Shown one piece after another: positions 17,934 through 26,424 of a stretch of DNA of 47,471 nt. This DNA comes from Ruminococcus flavefaciens (GTDB lineage Bacteria; Bacteroidota; Bacteroidia; Bacteroidales; P3). Where the stretch lies: the NCBI GenBank assembly GCA_023667315.1, contig JAMPAI010000015.1, positions 1 to 47,471 on the forward strand, read 5' to 3'. The translations under genes and the position numbers were made by a program. Each line of letters starts with the position of its first letter. Positions within the stretch are counted from its first letter, which is position 1. The notes under the pieces were generated by a model. It did not search any database, had not been told where the DNA came from, and saw nothing but the letters and a program-made list of their open reading frames with translations.

Positions 17934-19250
17934 ATGAATGCACTCGTTATGGCCGGGCAGTTGGTGCTTGGCCTTTCCATATTGGTTTTCGTACACGAAC
18001 TGGGGCATTACCTGGCCGCACGGATGTTCGGCATACGCGTGGACAAGTTCTACCTTTTCTTCGATGCCGGGGGCTTCCGCCTGCTGCGGTTCCGCATCGG
18101 GCAAACCGAATACGGCATAGGCTGGCTACCCTTGGGCGGCTACTGCAAGATTGCCGGCATGATTGACGAGTCGATGGACAAGGATGCGCTTAAAAAAGCT
18201 CCCCAACCCTGGGAATACCGCAGCAAGGCCGCGTGGAAACGCTTTATCGTGATTACCGCCGGAGTGTTCATGAACCTAATCGTGGGCATCCTTATCTTTT
18301 CGGGACTCCTGCTCCACAATCAAAAGACCTACCTGCCCACCGAGGAAGTGAACAAAAACGGGATCTACGCCTATCCCGTGGCGCGGGAACTGGGCTTGCA
18401 GACGGGCGACCGCATCATCGGCACCAAACACAGGGCACCGCAGCGTTTTTCGGACGCCGTTCCCGGCAGCCTGCTTCTGGGCGGAACCCTAAACGTGATG
18501 CGGGACGGAGAAAGGATACAGATAAGCATCCCGTCGGACGCCTACAAGCGCCTGGCCGCCGATTCATCGGGTTTTCCCTTTATCGACATCACCAACTACC
18601 CCACCTTGGTCGATACCGCCGTGGCGGGTTATCCCGCCTATGCAGCCGGGCTTCGGAAAGGCGACCTCATCGTGGCCGTGAACCGAACCCCTACCCCCGT
18701 TTTCGGAGCGTTCAAGGAATCGGTATCCGGGCATAAGAACGACAGCGTCCTGCTTACCGCCCTGCGCGGAACCGACACCCTGCTCTTTTGCGTTCAGACC
18801 GACAGCAACGGCACCATCGGCATCCTCTCGCATTCGCCCCTGCAGACCAAAGCCTACACAGCGGGCAGCGCGCTCCGTTACGGCACCACCGACGCCCTCG
18901 ACATGATGTGGACCAACATACGCGGATTGGGAAAAGTGGTGAGCGGCCAGGAAAAGGCCAGCGAAAGCATTTCGGGGCCCATCGGCATCGCCACCATCTA
19001 CGGTTCGGTATGGAACTGGGCGCGGTTCTGGTATATCACCGGCATGCTGTCGCTGGTGCTGGCGTTCATGAACATCCTGCCCATTCCCGGCCTGGACGGC
19101 GGGCACATGATGTTTACGCTCTACGAAATGATTACACGGCGCAAGGTAAGCGACCGCGTGTTGGAAAAGGCGCAGATGATCGGCATGGCGCTTCTCTTCG
19201 CGCTTATCATCCTCGTTTTCGCCAACGATATACTAAAGCTGTTCCGGTAG
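17934..19250 (+). CDS. rseP: RseP-type site-2 intramembrane metalloprotease
   Basis: 438 residues. RseP proteases cleave single-pass membrane proteins inside the membrane, classically anti-sigma factors and leftover signal peptides. The zinc motif HELGH is at 21-25 in the first membrane helix, and the third ligand lies in NILPIPGLDGGH (D388). Between them are a helix near 100-125 and two PDZ-like regions (about 135-215 and 220-300; GLQTGDRIIG and GLRKGDLIVAVN). No anti-sigma factor lies nearby. The last 18 bases overlap the convergent antiporter gene. Confidence 0.95.
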   Translation: MNALVMAGQLVLGLSILVFVHELGHYLAARMFGIRVDKFYLFFDAGGFRLLRFRIGQTEYGIGWLPLGGYCKIAGMIDESMDKDALKKAPQPWEYRSKAAWKRFIVITAGVFMNLIVGILIFSGLLLHNQKTYLPTEEVNKNGIYAYPVARELGLQTGDRIIGTKHRAPQRFSDAVPGSLLLGGTLNVMRDGERIQISIPSDAYKRLAADSSGFPFIDITNYPTLVDTAVAGYPAYAAGLRKGDLIVAVNRTPTPVFGAFKESVSGHKNDSVLLTALRGTDTLLFCVQTDSNGTIGILSHSPLQTKAYTAGSALRYGTTDALDMMWTNIRGLGKVVSGQEKASESISGPIGIATIYGSVWNWARFWYITGMLSLVLAFMNILPIPGLDGGHMMFTLYEMITRRKVSDRVLEKAQMIGMALLFALIILVFANDILKLFR

Positions 19251-20690
19251 CGGATTCTCCGGCTTCAGGGTATCGGATTCCTTCTTGACCTCAGATTTTC
19301 CGGCGGGGCTTTCCTGCCGGGCCACCTGTTCTTTCTCGTGCTGGCGCAAGAAAACATAGGGGGAACGCTCGTACAGCACTTCATCGGCGTCTTCGGGCAG
19401 GCCGTCTTCCTCCTGGTCGCCGTAACGTTCCACATCGTGCATAAAGATACTGTCGGCCGAATCGGTGTTCGTGCCCAGCATGCGTTCGAAGGTATGGCGC
19501 ACGAAACGGGACTTGTCCACCAGAAGAATCATCAGCGAAACGAACAGTATCGAGAAAAACACCACCGAATAGGTTACGTTCTTGATAAACGCGCCATCCG
19601 GCAGTCCGGCCGCCAAGGGCAATCCGGCCAGTACGGCGGCGGCAAGCCCCTTGGGAACCATCATCGAGATAACCGTCTTGTCGAAAGGCCCGGCCGTTTT
19701 GGGCGAGAAGAAACGGGCGGCGACAATACGGCCGAAAAACAGCACGAACGTAATGACCAGCCCCGCCAGAATGGAACGCCAGTCGTGGAATTCAAGCGAG
19801 ATGCCGATATACACGAAAAAGAAGGTCTTGAGCAGGAACACGATTTCGCCGAAAAACACCATTTCGGTCTTGTTGAGTTGGTGTCCGGGGCCGCCCATCA
19901 CCTTGATGAGCACCTTATTCTTGATGGTGTCGATATTGGCCATCGTGATGCCGAACACCAGCGCGGCGATGGCCCCGCTGTAGCCCAGCATATTGGCGAT
20001 GCCGTAGATAACGAACACGAAGGCGGGCGTGGTGAAGATGGAGTTCTGCAGCTTGCGTATCTGGGTAAGCAGGCGCGACCAGACCAAGGCGCCGGCAAAG
20101 CCCAGCAAGCCCGCCAGCACGAAAGACGACAGGATATTGCCCACGATCGAACCCACCTGCAGCTTGCCCATTTCCATGGCGTGCATAAAGGAGAGGGTGA
20201 ACACGATACAGAGCACATCGGTGGCCGCCGATTCCAGCACCAGCACGGTGCGCGATTCCTCGCCTATATCCAGAATCCTGACCAAGGGAATGACCACGGC
20301 CGAAGAGGTGCCGCCCAGAATAGCACCCAGGGTCAATGCACTGAGAATTTCCATACCGAACGCCCAACCTATGACTGCCGTCAGCATCATGGAAAGGAAA
20401 AAGCAGAAAAGGGTCAGCGACATGGTGCTTTTCCAGGCCGAGCGCATCACCTTGAGCGAGAGCGAGGTTCCGCCCTCGAACAAGATAACCACCAGGGTAA
20501 TGGCTACGAACACGGGGCCACCCACGCCCATATTGGCCACATCCACCAGATGCAGCACCGGCCCGGCCAGCAAGCCGATCAAGATAAGCAGCAATACGTC
20601 CGGAATTTTCTTGCGGTTATACAGCGAGGCGAAAACGTGCGCCGAAAACACAAGCAATCCAAAAAATATCAGTGCAATATCTACATTCAT
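19233..20690 (-). CDS. Cation:proton antiporter (CPA1/NhaP type)
   Basis: 485 residues with about twelve hydrophobic segments over residues 1-395, then a charged, Pro/Glu-rich cytoplasmic tail of about 90 residues. LLILIGLLAGPVLHL, TLVVILFEGGTSLS and ILGGTSSAVVIPLVR are typical of the CPA1 sodium (or potassium)/proton exchangers of the inner membrane. Ion specificity cannot be read. The ATG overlaps the manA stop (ATGA), so it should be translationally coupled to manA. The 3' end overlaps convergent rseP by 18 bases. It closes the PNGase F-like/folA/manA operon. Confidence 0.9.
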   Translation of the reverse strand: MNVDIALIFFGLLVFSAHVFASLYNRKKIPDVLLLILIGLLAGPVLHLVDVANMGVGGPVFVAITLVVILFEGGTSLSLKVMRSAWKSTMSLTLFCFFLSMMLTAVIGWAFGMEILSALTLGAILGGTSSAVVIPLVRILDIGEESRTVLVLESAATDVLCIVFTLSFMHAMEMGKLQVGSIVGNILSSFVLAGLLGFAGALVWSRLLTQIRKLQNSIFTTPAFVFVIYGIANMLGYSGAIAALVFGITMANIDTIKNKVLIKVMGGPGHQLNKTEMVFFGEIVFLLKTFFFVYIGISLEFHDWRSILAGLVITFVLFFGRIVAARFFSPKTAGPFDKTVISMMVPKGLAAAVLAGLPLAAGLPDGAFIKNVTYSVVFFSILFVSLMILLVDKSRFVRHTFERMLGTNTDSADSIFMHDVERYGDQEEDGLPEDADEVLYERSPYVFLRQHEKEQVARQESPAGKSEVKKESDTLKPENPLPEQL

Positions 20691-21751
20691 AATCCAAAGT
20701 GTTCAAACGAAGCGCCCCTTTCGGAAGCGGATTCCTGCGAAAGTACATAAATTTCGAGCAACTCCATGCCGTGGGTGTCGGGAAAGAGGTCAACGATGTC
20801 GCAGCAGGCGGGTATCAGCACCAGTTCGCCCTGCTTTATCTCCACCGCCTTGCCGTCGGCCTTCAATACGCCGCCCCCCCCCGTGCACATATAGACCACA
20901 AACGAATCCGTGCCCGTAAAGTCTTTTTCCACGCCTTGGTTCAGGGGCAGGTAGTTGACCCGGAAATGCGGGCTGTCGAGCATGGGATTGGTGGAGTTCA
21001 GCACCCGCCCGTAAGGCATCCTGCCGGCTTCCAGCATAGGTTTCCTGCCCTGCGGCCCGTCGCCGAAATCCAGCGCCTTGAGCGCCTGCTCGATATGCAG
21101 CTGGCGGGGCTTTCCGTCCAGCCCCATACGGTTCCAGTCGTAGATGCGGTAGGTGAGATCGCTGCTCTGCTGTATCTCGGCCAGCAGTATGCCGGAACGG
21201 AGCGCGTGCACCGTACCCGCCGGAATATGGAACAGGTCGCCCCGGTTCACGTCTTCCTGCCGCAGTATGTCTTCGATCTTGCCGTCTTTAAGCGCCTTGA
21301 GGTATTTCATCTGGTTCACGCCCGGCTTGAAGCCGCAGACCAGCTTCGCCCCCAATTCCGCCTGACGGACAAACCACATCTCGTCTTTGCCTAAGCAACC
21401 CTCGCGTTCCATAGCCAGCTCGTCGTCGGGATGCACCTGCACCGAAAGGTCGGCCGTGGCGTCGATCCACTTGAAAAGCAAGGGGAACTGCAGGCCGAAA
21501 CGCCTATAGGTTTCCTCACCCACGAGGTCGCCCATATACACTTCCACCAATTCGGGCAGGGTGTTGCCCTCTAAAAAGCCGTTGGCCACCACCGACTCAT
21601 CGCCTTCCAGACCCGACAGCATCCAGACCTCGCCGCATTTGTCCATCTTGCCGTAGTCTAATCCCAACACGTCTTTGATGGCGGTTCCACCCCACACTTT
21701 CTGCTTGAAGATGGGAATGAACTTTAAAGGATACAGAGTTCTTTCTTCCAT
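20687..21751 (-). CDS. manA: Mannose-6-phosphate isomerase, type I
   Basis: 354 residues of the cupin-type class. It interconverts mannose 6-phosphate and fructose 6-phosphate. Seen are YPLKFIPIFKQKVWGGT at the start, WIDATADLSVQVHPDD carrying metal ligands, KDEMWFV, and HIPAGTVHALRSGILLAEIQ. The C-terminal cupin ends with KQGELVLIPACC. It starts 4 bases after folA, and its stop overlaps the antiporter start. Its operon begins with a secreted N-glycanase-like protein, so use of mannose from host or dietary N-glycans is plausible; this is inference. Confidence 0.95.
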   Translation of the reverse strand: MEERTLYPLKFIPIFKQKVWGGTAIKDVLGLDYGKMDKCGEVWMLSGLEGDESVVANGFLEGNTLPELVEVYMGDLVGEETYRRFGLQFPLLFKWIDATADLSVQVHPDDELAMEREGCLGKDEMWFVRQAELGAKLVCGFKPGVNQMKYLKALKDGKIEDILRQEDVNRGDLFHIPAGTVHALRSGILLAEIQQSSDLTYRIYDWNRMGLDGKPRQLHIEQALKALDFGDGPQGRKPMLEAGRMPYGRVLNSTNPMLDSPHFRVNYLPLNQGVEKDFTGTDSFVVYMCTGGGGVLKADGKAVEIKQGELVLIPACCDIVDLFPDTHGMELLEIYVLSQESASERGASFEHFGL

Positions 21752-21755
21752 TTTC

Positions 21756-22262
21756 TTACTTCCTTACATAGGTAACATAACGGTATTCCAGACCCGAGGC
21801 CTCGTCCGTGTGCCATGGCCCCGCTTCTTCAAGCCGCCATTGGTCAGGCGAAAGTTCGGGAAAGAACGTATCGGCCTCGAAATCTTTCCGTACCTCGGTA
21901 ATGTAGGCCTTGCGGCAATAAGGCAGGAACATACGGTAAACCTGCCCGCCGCCTATCACGAAAGATTCGCTGTCGGCCGGCAGTGCCGAAAGGGCTTCTT
22001 CCACGGAGCGCACCACGCGCAGGCTCTCGCCCTCGAAAGCGGCCTCCTTGCTCAATATCACGTGAAAACGGTTGGGCAGCGGACGGCGGGGAAACGACTC
22101 GTAGGTCTTGCGCCCCATCACGATCGTATGCCCGGAGGTCAGGGCCTTGAAATGCTTCAGGTCGTCGGAAAGATGCCACAGCAGGTCGTTGTTCCGGCCG
22201 ATGGCGCGGTTGGCGGCGATCGCCACCACGATGCTCAGGTTATATTTTTGTGCCGCTTCCAT
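21756..22262 (-). CDS. folA: Dihydrofolate reductase
   Basis: 168 residues, normal length. It reduces dihydrofolate to tetrahydrofolate with NADPH. Recognised by LSIVVAIAANRAIGRNNDLLWHLSDD (start about residue 9; Trp and acidic residue of the active site), VMGRKTYESFP, and VIGGGQVYRMFLPYC. The ATG directly follows the stop of the upstream PNGase F-like gene (TAAATG) and the stop lies 4 bases before manA. Confidence 0.97.
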   Translation of the reverse strand: MEAAQKYNLSIVVAIAANRAIGRNNDLLWHLSDDLKHFKALTSGHTIVMGRKTYESFPRRPLPNRFHVILSKEAAFEGESLRVVRSVEEALSALPADSESFVIGGGQVYRMFLPYCRKAYITEVRKDFEADTFFPELSPDQWRLEEAGPWHTDEASGLEYRYVTYVRK

Positions 22263-24581
22263 TTATCGTACGATTATTTTTTGGATGCCGTTCCTGTGCA
22301 GGGTCTGGATACGCACGAAATACACCCCGGCGGGAAAATCGCGTACATCGAAAGCCCGGGCGTTCAGTTCCTCGCCGCTGTTGAACACGGTGCTCCGCAT
22401 AGTCTCGCCGTTCATGTTGAAGATTTGCAGGCTGCCGCGCCCCGTTTCGCCGTAGGTCTGCACGAAAAAGCGGTCGGAAGCCGGGTTGGGATAAACCGAG
22501 AACCTGAGTTCCTCGCGTCCGGCAACCTGTTCATTGGCCACCTCCGGCAGGGAATCGTACATCCTGTTATAGTAGGCAATCAGGTAGGACGCGATGTAGT
22601 ACTGCGGGTTGTAGGTATCCTTACAGTCGCTGCAGGTAACCTTGCTCACGCAGTCGGGATTATTGGGATGGCATTTATCCATATAGTCTTCCTGCATAAT
22701 GAACTTCAGCTCCAGTTCCTTGCTGCCTAACTGGGCTGCCAGGTTGTAGTTGTAACCCGGAGCGATCGCCCCCGGACACCAGCCGGCACGGCTATACGAC
22801 CATGTCCCTTTTTGTCCGGTACAATTGTCGGGATTGGGACGGCATTGCATCCAGGGGGAATGCTCGAATACGGTCTGATTGGCGTAAACCTTATGGTTAG
22901 CCCGGTAGAATTCAGCGGCATTGGAGGTATTGTTGTCGCCCCAGCCGTGACCGGTGGTAACCACTTTCAGGTTCAAGGCCGCAGCGCCTTCGGGCGTTGC
23001 CAGGCGCAGGGTGTCCATCGGCTGCAGGTTGGCCGGGTCTCCGAAAGGAAAGTTGCCGTTCCACAGCGGCACGACGGCACTGTAGAGATACTGCGGCAAG
23101 CCTTTCACAAACTCGAAATCGAGCGTGATGTCGTAGCCGCCCGAACCCCAGGTGTCGATAAACATACGCATGGGCACCTCGCCCTGCAGCCAAGAGGAAA
23201 AGTCGCTTACATTCAATTCGTGCTGGCAGGGAACGCCGTAGGCGGTGGTATATCGGATAATCTCGCGCCACTGCCCATCGGGGGTCTGCATCTCCACCCA
23301 GGCCACGCGATCCCAGTCGTCGCAACCTTCATCGATATCGGGGCATTTCATATCCAGTTTGGCGATGATGCGCCGGTAGCTACCCACATGCTGCGGAAAC
23401 ACGAACACCCCACCGTTGGTGCGCCCCGGATCGGGAAAGTTGATGAGCATATGTTCGAAGGCTCGCACCGTGCGCGATTCTTCCACGCTATCTACCGTAA
23501 CTGTGCGCGTAAAGGCGGTGTCGCGGCCGTTGTCGGCGGCGGCATAGAAACTGACGGTAAAATCACCGTAACGCCCCGGCACAAAATCAGCACGGAGGGT
23601 GTTGGTATTGGCATCCCAATGGGTTTTAACGGAAACGCCTTCCACCTCCATCTTCACTTCGGTAATGCGGTTGAAGGTCGAGCCGATTTCCGCCCGCGCC
23701 CACAAGGGATAGGTAAGCGTGTCGGAAGGCATGGCGATGATTTCGGATTCCACCAAGGGCGTATAGAGCTGCACCCCGTACAGCAAGGGATTGTCCATCT
23801 GAACCCCGAATACGTGGCGCACCGGAAAATATTCTTCATTGCCTTCCTGCACGGCTTCCAACACGAGGGTGGCCGTCGGTTCCTTCAGCCCGTCCGCAAC
23901 CAGGAAGCAGCTGTCGTTGCGTTCCATGACCTTGGCCGAACCCGAAAGCACCTTGAACTTTACGGGCAGCCCCGAGGTGGATGTTGCCTTGAGGTAAACG
24001 GTATCCAACGAAGAAACCAACACGGGCAGCGAATCGGTGCGCAGCAACTGGTTCTTGAGAAACTCAGTGGCATTGGCATCTTCCAGCACGCGCAGTTCGG
24101 CCGTCTGTATGGAACGGTTCCAGGTGTTGGCGTTGTCTAAATAGACGATCTTGACGAAACGCCCCCTTACGGCGCCGAAAAGCAAGTCTTTGGAGGAAAC
24201 ATCCGCGGCGGGATTCCAAAAAATAGCGTCGGAGGCCTGAGGCTCGCCCCAATCGAGGGTGTCGTTGGTTACATAAACGGCATATTCCTTAAGTTTGTCG
24301 CTCTCGTTCTGCAGATTGCAGAGATAGCGGATGCCGGATACATGGTGCTCCTGCCCCAAATCCAGCACCAACACGGCGGGAATCGGCGTATCGCCGCCCA
24401 AGGCCCACCACGTGGCCGTATCTCCGTCGAAGGCCTTCTGCACCGTATCGGTTGCCGACTGGCTGTTTACCGACAGCACGATGTAGGCTGCGGGAGCGAT
24501 CTCGGTTGTCTGGGCGTGCGCGAGTCCCATAAAGAGAAGCATGGCGCACACCACACTTCCAATGGATAGGTTTCTTTTCAT
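22263..24581 (-). CDS. T9SS-secreted peptide-N-glycosidase F-like protein with discoidin-like domain
   Basis: 772 residues: signal peptide (1-24, ending AHAQ), an F5/8 C (discoidin)-like sugar-binding region (about 30-168, VLVLDLGQEHHVSGIRYL), a linker region, then a PNGase F-like fold (about 372-672) and a T9SS sorting domain (about 695-772, VYPNPASDRF, FPAGVYFVRI, end KIIVR). From memory of PNGase F, the catalytic Asp lies in its WDRYANV segment, matched by D424 in CDDWDRVAWV. Glu206 is matched by E557 in AAEFYRANH, and Glu118 is replaced by D476 (FIDTWGSGGYD). SAVVP and RAGWCPG blocks are also shared. Likely removes N-glycans outside the cell; activity is not proved. First gene of an operon with folA, manA and an antiporter. 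Confidence 0.85.
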   Translation of the reverse strand: MKRNLSIGSVVCAMLLFMGLAHAQTTEIAPAAYIVLSVNSQSATDTVQKAFDGDTATWWALGGDTPIPAVLVLDLGQEHHVSGIRYLCNLQNESDKLKEYAVYVTNDTLDWGEPQASDAIFWNPAADVSSKDLLFGAVRGRFVKIVYLDNANTWNRSIQTAELRVLEDANATEFLKNQLLRTDSLPVLVSSLDTVYLKATSTSGLPVKFKVLSGSAKVMERNDSCFLVADGLKEPTATLVLEAVQEGNEEYFPVRHVFGVQMDNPLLYGVQLYTPLVESEIIAMPSDTLTYPLWARAEIGSTFNRITEVKMEVEGVSVKTHWDANTNTLRADFVPGRYGDFTVSFYAAADNGRDTAFTRTVTVDSVEESRTVRAFEHMLINFPDPGRTNGGVFVFPQHVGSYRRIIAKLDMKCPDIDEGCDDWDRVAWVEMQTPDGQWREIIRYTTAYGVPCQHELNVSDFSSWLQGEVPMRMFIDTWGSGGYDITLDFEFVKGLPQYLYSAVVPLWNGNFPFGDPANLQPMDTLRLATPEGAAALNLKVVTTGHGWGDNNTSNAAEFYRANHKVYANQTVFEHSPWMQCRPNPDNCTGQKGTWSYSRAGWCPGAIAPGYNYNLAAQLGSKELELKFIMQEDYMDKCHPNNPDCVSKVTCSDCKDTYNPQYYIASYLIAYYNRMYDSLPEVANEQVAGREELRFSVYPNPASDRFFVQTYGETGRGSLQIFNMNGETMRSTVFNSGEELNARAFDVRDFPAGVYFVRIQTLHRNGIQKIIVR

Positions 24582-24692
24582 TATTTGTTTATTCTGGTAA
24601 TCCGATAAAACATTCCAATGAGGTAAAGATACATTTTTCCCGCCACTTCGGGGCTTTGCGAATTACAAATAACCATTGCTTATTTCCTGAGA

Positions 24693-24721
24693 GAAGGCCG
24701 ATTTTAAAGGGTCAGGCCTTC
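24693..24721 (-). other. Hairpin spanning the stop codon of the last sugar-operon gene
   Basis: A perfect 7-base inverted repeat (GAAGGCC at 24693-24699 pairing with GGCCTTC at 24715-24721) encloses a 15-base loop that holds the TAA of the transketolase C-subunit gene. There is no U-tract after it, so it is a weak terminator candidate at best; it could also protect the 3' end of the mRNA. Confidence 0.35.
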
Positions 24722-25609
24722 CCTTAATTGTATGGAATGCTGTGAACCGACCTTGTATATAAATTTATCGTCCACACCAATTCTCTTTATACGGGGGAAA
24801 CGGGAAATTTTTCCTTCTGAATACAGATCCGAAACGGAAGATGCGATCAAAGAGCCGAGTCCTCCGTTTAACTGATGTTCCTCTAAGGTAACTATTTCAT
24901 TGTATCTATCGGCTATCCGAATCAATTGATCTTTGTCTATCGGCTTAATGCTTGGAACACTATACAAAGCATATTGCAGGTTGTTTCCGCTGATGGCCTC
25001 CCAGGCGCTATACAATATCGACCCGGTGGTCAGCACCGCGGTAGTGTCGGCTGCTTTCGAAGTCCCTACAGGTAAGATGTCTCCCAATTCAAAATCCAAC
25101 CTGACGCTTTCCCCATGAACGTTTTTTTCTCCCGCCTTGCCTATCCGTAGATACATCGGCCCCTGATGCCTTACGGAAATCTCCGTTATCCTCTTGGCTT
25201 CGGCAGGGTCTCCCGGACTGCATACCGCCATATTGGGAATGGCGGTCATCATAGCGATGTCTTCGGTGGCATGATGGGACGCTCCCAGCGATCCGTAGGC
25301 AAATCCCGCGCCAACAGAAACGATTCTCACATTGAGATTGTTATACGCAACGTCATTGCGGATTTGTTCCATACACCTCAATGTAGGGAAATTGCCGATC
25401 GAATAAACATATACGATATAGCCTTCGGCCGCCATGGCTGCCGCCACCCCCATCATATTTTGTTCCGCGATTCCGGCGTTTAAGTAACTTGACGGAAACC
25501 TTTCGGCAAACGTGTTCACGACGTTATATCCCAAGTCTCCTACAATAAGAAAGATCTTATCATTGATCTCCCGTTCCTCTATCAGTTGTTGTATGAATGC
25601 CGTTCTCAT
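24704..25609 (-). CDS. Transketolase-like enzyme, C-terminal subunit
   Basis: 301 residues, corresponding to the pyrimidine-binding and C-terminal thirds of transketolase. The catalytic glutamate that activates thiamine diphosphate is in FPSSYLNAGIAEQNM (about 39-53). HHATEDIAMMTAIPNM matches the substrate-side His region, and VTLEEHQLNGGLGSLIA belongs to the C-terminal domain. It overlaps the N-subunit gene by ATGA, so the two should form one heteromeric thiamine-dependent enzyme. It sits at the end of a CDP-deoxysugar operon, so I infer transfer of a two-carbon ketol unit onto a sugar rather than central metabolism. The DNA is much more AT-rich than the flanks. Confidence 0.88.
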   Translation of the reverse strand: MRTAFIQQLIEEREINDKIFLIVGDLGYNVVNTFAERFPSSYLNAGIAEQNMMGVAAAMAAEGYIVYVYSIGNFPTLRCMEQIRNDVAYNNLNVRIVSVGAGFAYGSLGASHHATEDIAMMTAIPNMAVCSPGDPAEAKRITEISVRHQGPMYLRIGKAGEKNVHGESVRLDFELGDILPVGTSKAADTTAVLTTGSILYSAWEAISGNNLQYALYSVPSIKPIDKDQLIRIADRYNEIVTLEEHQLNGGLGSLIASSVSDLYSEGKISRFPRIKRIGVDDKFIYKVGSQHSIQLREGLTL

Positions 25610-26424
25610 CTTGCCTCTATTTCTTCGATTGCTTTCTTCAAATCTTCTTCTGTCGGATTACTATAGTGCCATTTTAAATTATCTTCCATAAACGACACTC
25701 CACTGCCTTTACGCGTATGGGCAATAATGGCCTGAGGTTTTCCCTCCGTCGAAGACCAACAACATGCAAGTGCCTTATCTACCATTTCCAAATCATTGCC
25801 ATCGATTACCTGTACCCCGGCACCGAACGAATCCAACTTTTTATCGAGCGGTTCAAGCCCAAGGATATCCTGTACATACCCCATAGCTTGAATTTTATTA
25901 TAGTCTATAATGAATATCAGATTATCCAGACAGTGCTGACGGGCAAACAATACGGCTTCCCAATTGGAGCCTTCTTCCATCTCGCCATCCCCGAGAATAC
26001 AGACCACCTTATGCCGTTCCCCTTTACATTTTGCCGCTAATGCCAATCCACAAGCATATGGCAACCCATGTCCAAGAGAACCCGAAGAGAACTCCACCCC
26101 CGGCAACTTGGATGAAATGTGGGAAATCATGTAACTTCCCTCTTTGCCATATTCATGCAATTTTTCGAGTGGATAAAAACCTTTCAATGCCAAAACCGCA
26201 TACAAGGTCGTGCAGCAATGTCCCTTCGACAATATCAAACGGTCCCGTTGCGCCCAATATGGCTCCTTGGCATCGAATTTTAAATACTTGCCATAGAGGA
26301 CGGCCAAGATATCCGCCATGGAGAGGGCTCCGGCAATATGCGACGCCTTAGCCTCCGTTACCATTTTAAGCGCCTCTATGCGTATATCTTTCGCTAAACG
26401 AAGAATTGATCCGTTCCTTTTCAT
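25606..26424 (-). CDS. Transketolase-like enzyme, N-terminal (thiamine diphosphate) subunit
   Basis: 272 residues, the ThDP-binding third of transketolase. Visible are HIAGALSMADILAVLYGKYL, LSKGHCCTTLYAVLA, GSLGHGLPYACGLALAAK and the ThDP/Mg motif GDGEMEEGSNWEA...DYNK. Split transketolases of this form occur both in archaeal/anaerobe central metabolism and in polysaccharide gene clusters. Overlap with both neighbours by ATGA places it firmly in the deoxysugar operon. Local DNA is strongly AT-rich: the 60 bases from 25861 hold only 22 to 23 G/C-rich positions less than a typical flank line, and the line at 25881 has 18 G/C of 60. Confidence 0.88.
   Translation of the reverse strand: MKRNGSILRLAKDIRIEALKMVTEAKASHIAGALSMADILAVLYGKYLKFDAKEPYWAQRDRLILSKGHCCTTLYAVLALKGFYPLEKLHEYGKEGSYMISHISSKLPGVEFSSGSLGHGLPYACGLALAAKCKGERHKVVCILGDGEMEEGSNWEAVLFARQHCLDNLIFIIDYNKIQAMGYVQDILGLEPLDKKLDSFGAGVQVIDGNDLEMVDKALACCWSSTEGKPQAIIAHTRKGSGVSFMEDNLKWHYSNPTEEDLKKAIEEIEAR

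Noticed and set aside
24624-24631. TATCTTTA as a -7 box for the PNGase F-like gene
   Set aside because: One mismatch to TAnnTTTG and no TTTG at the -33 distance; too weak to list.
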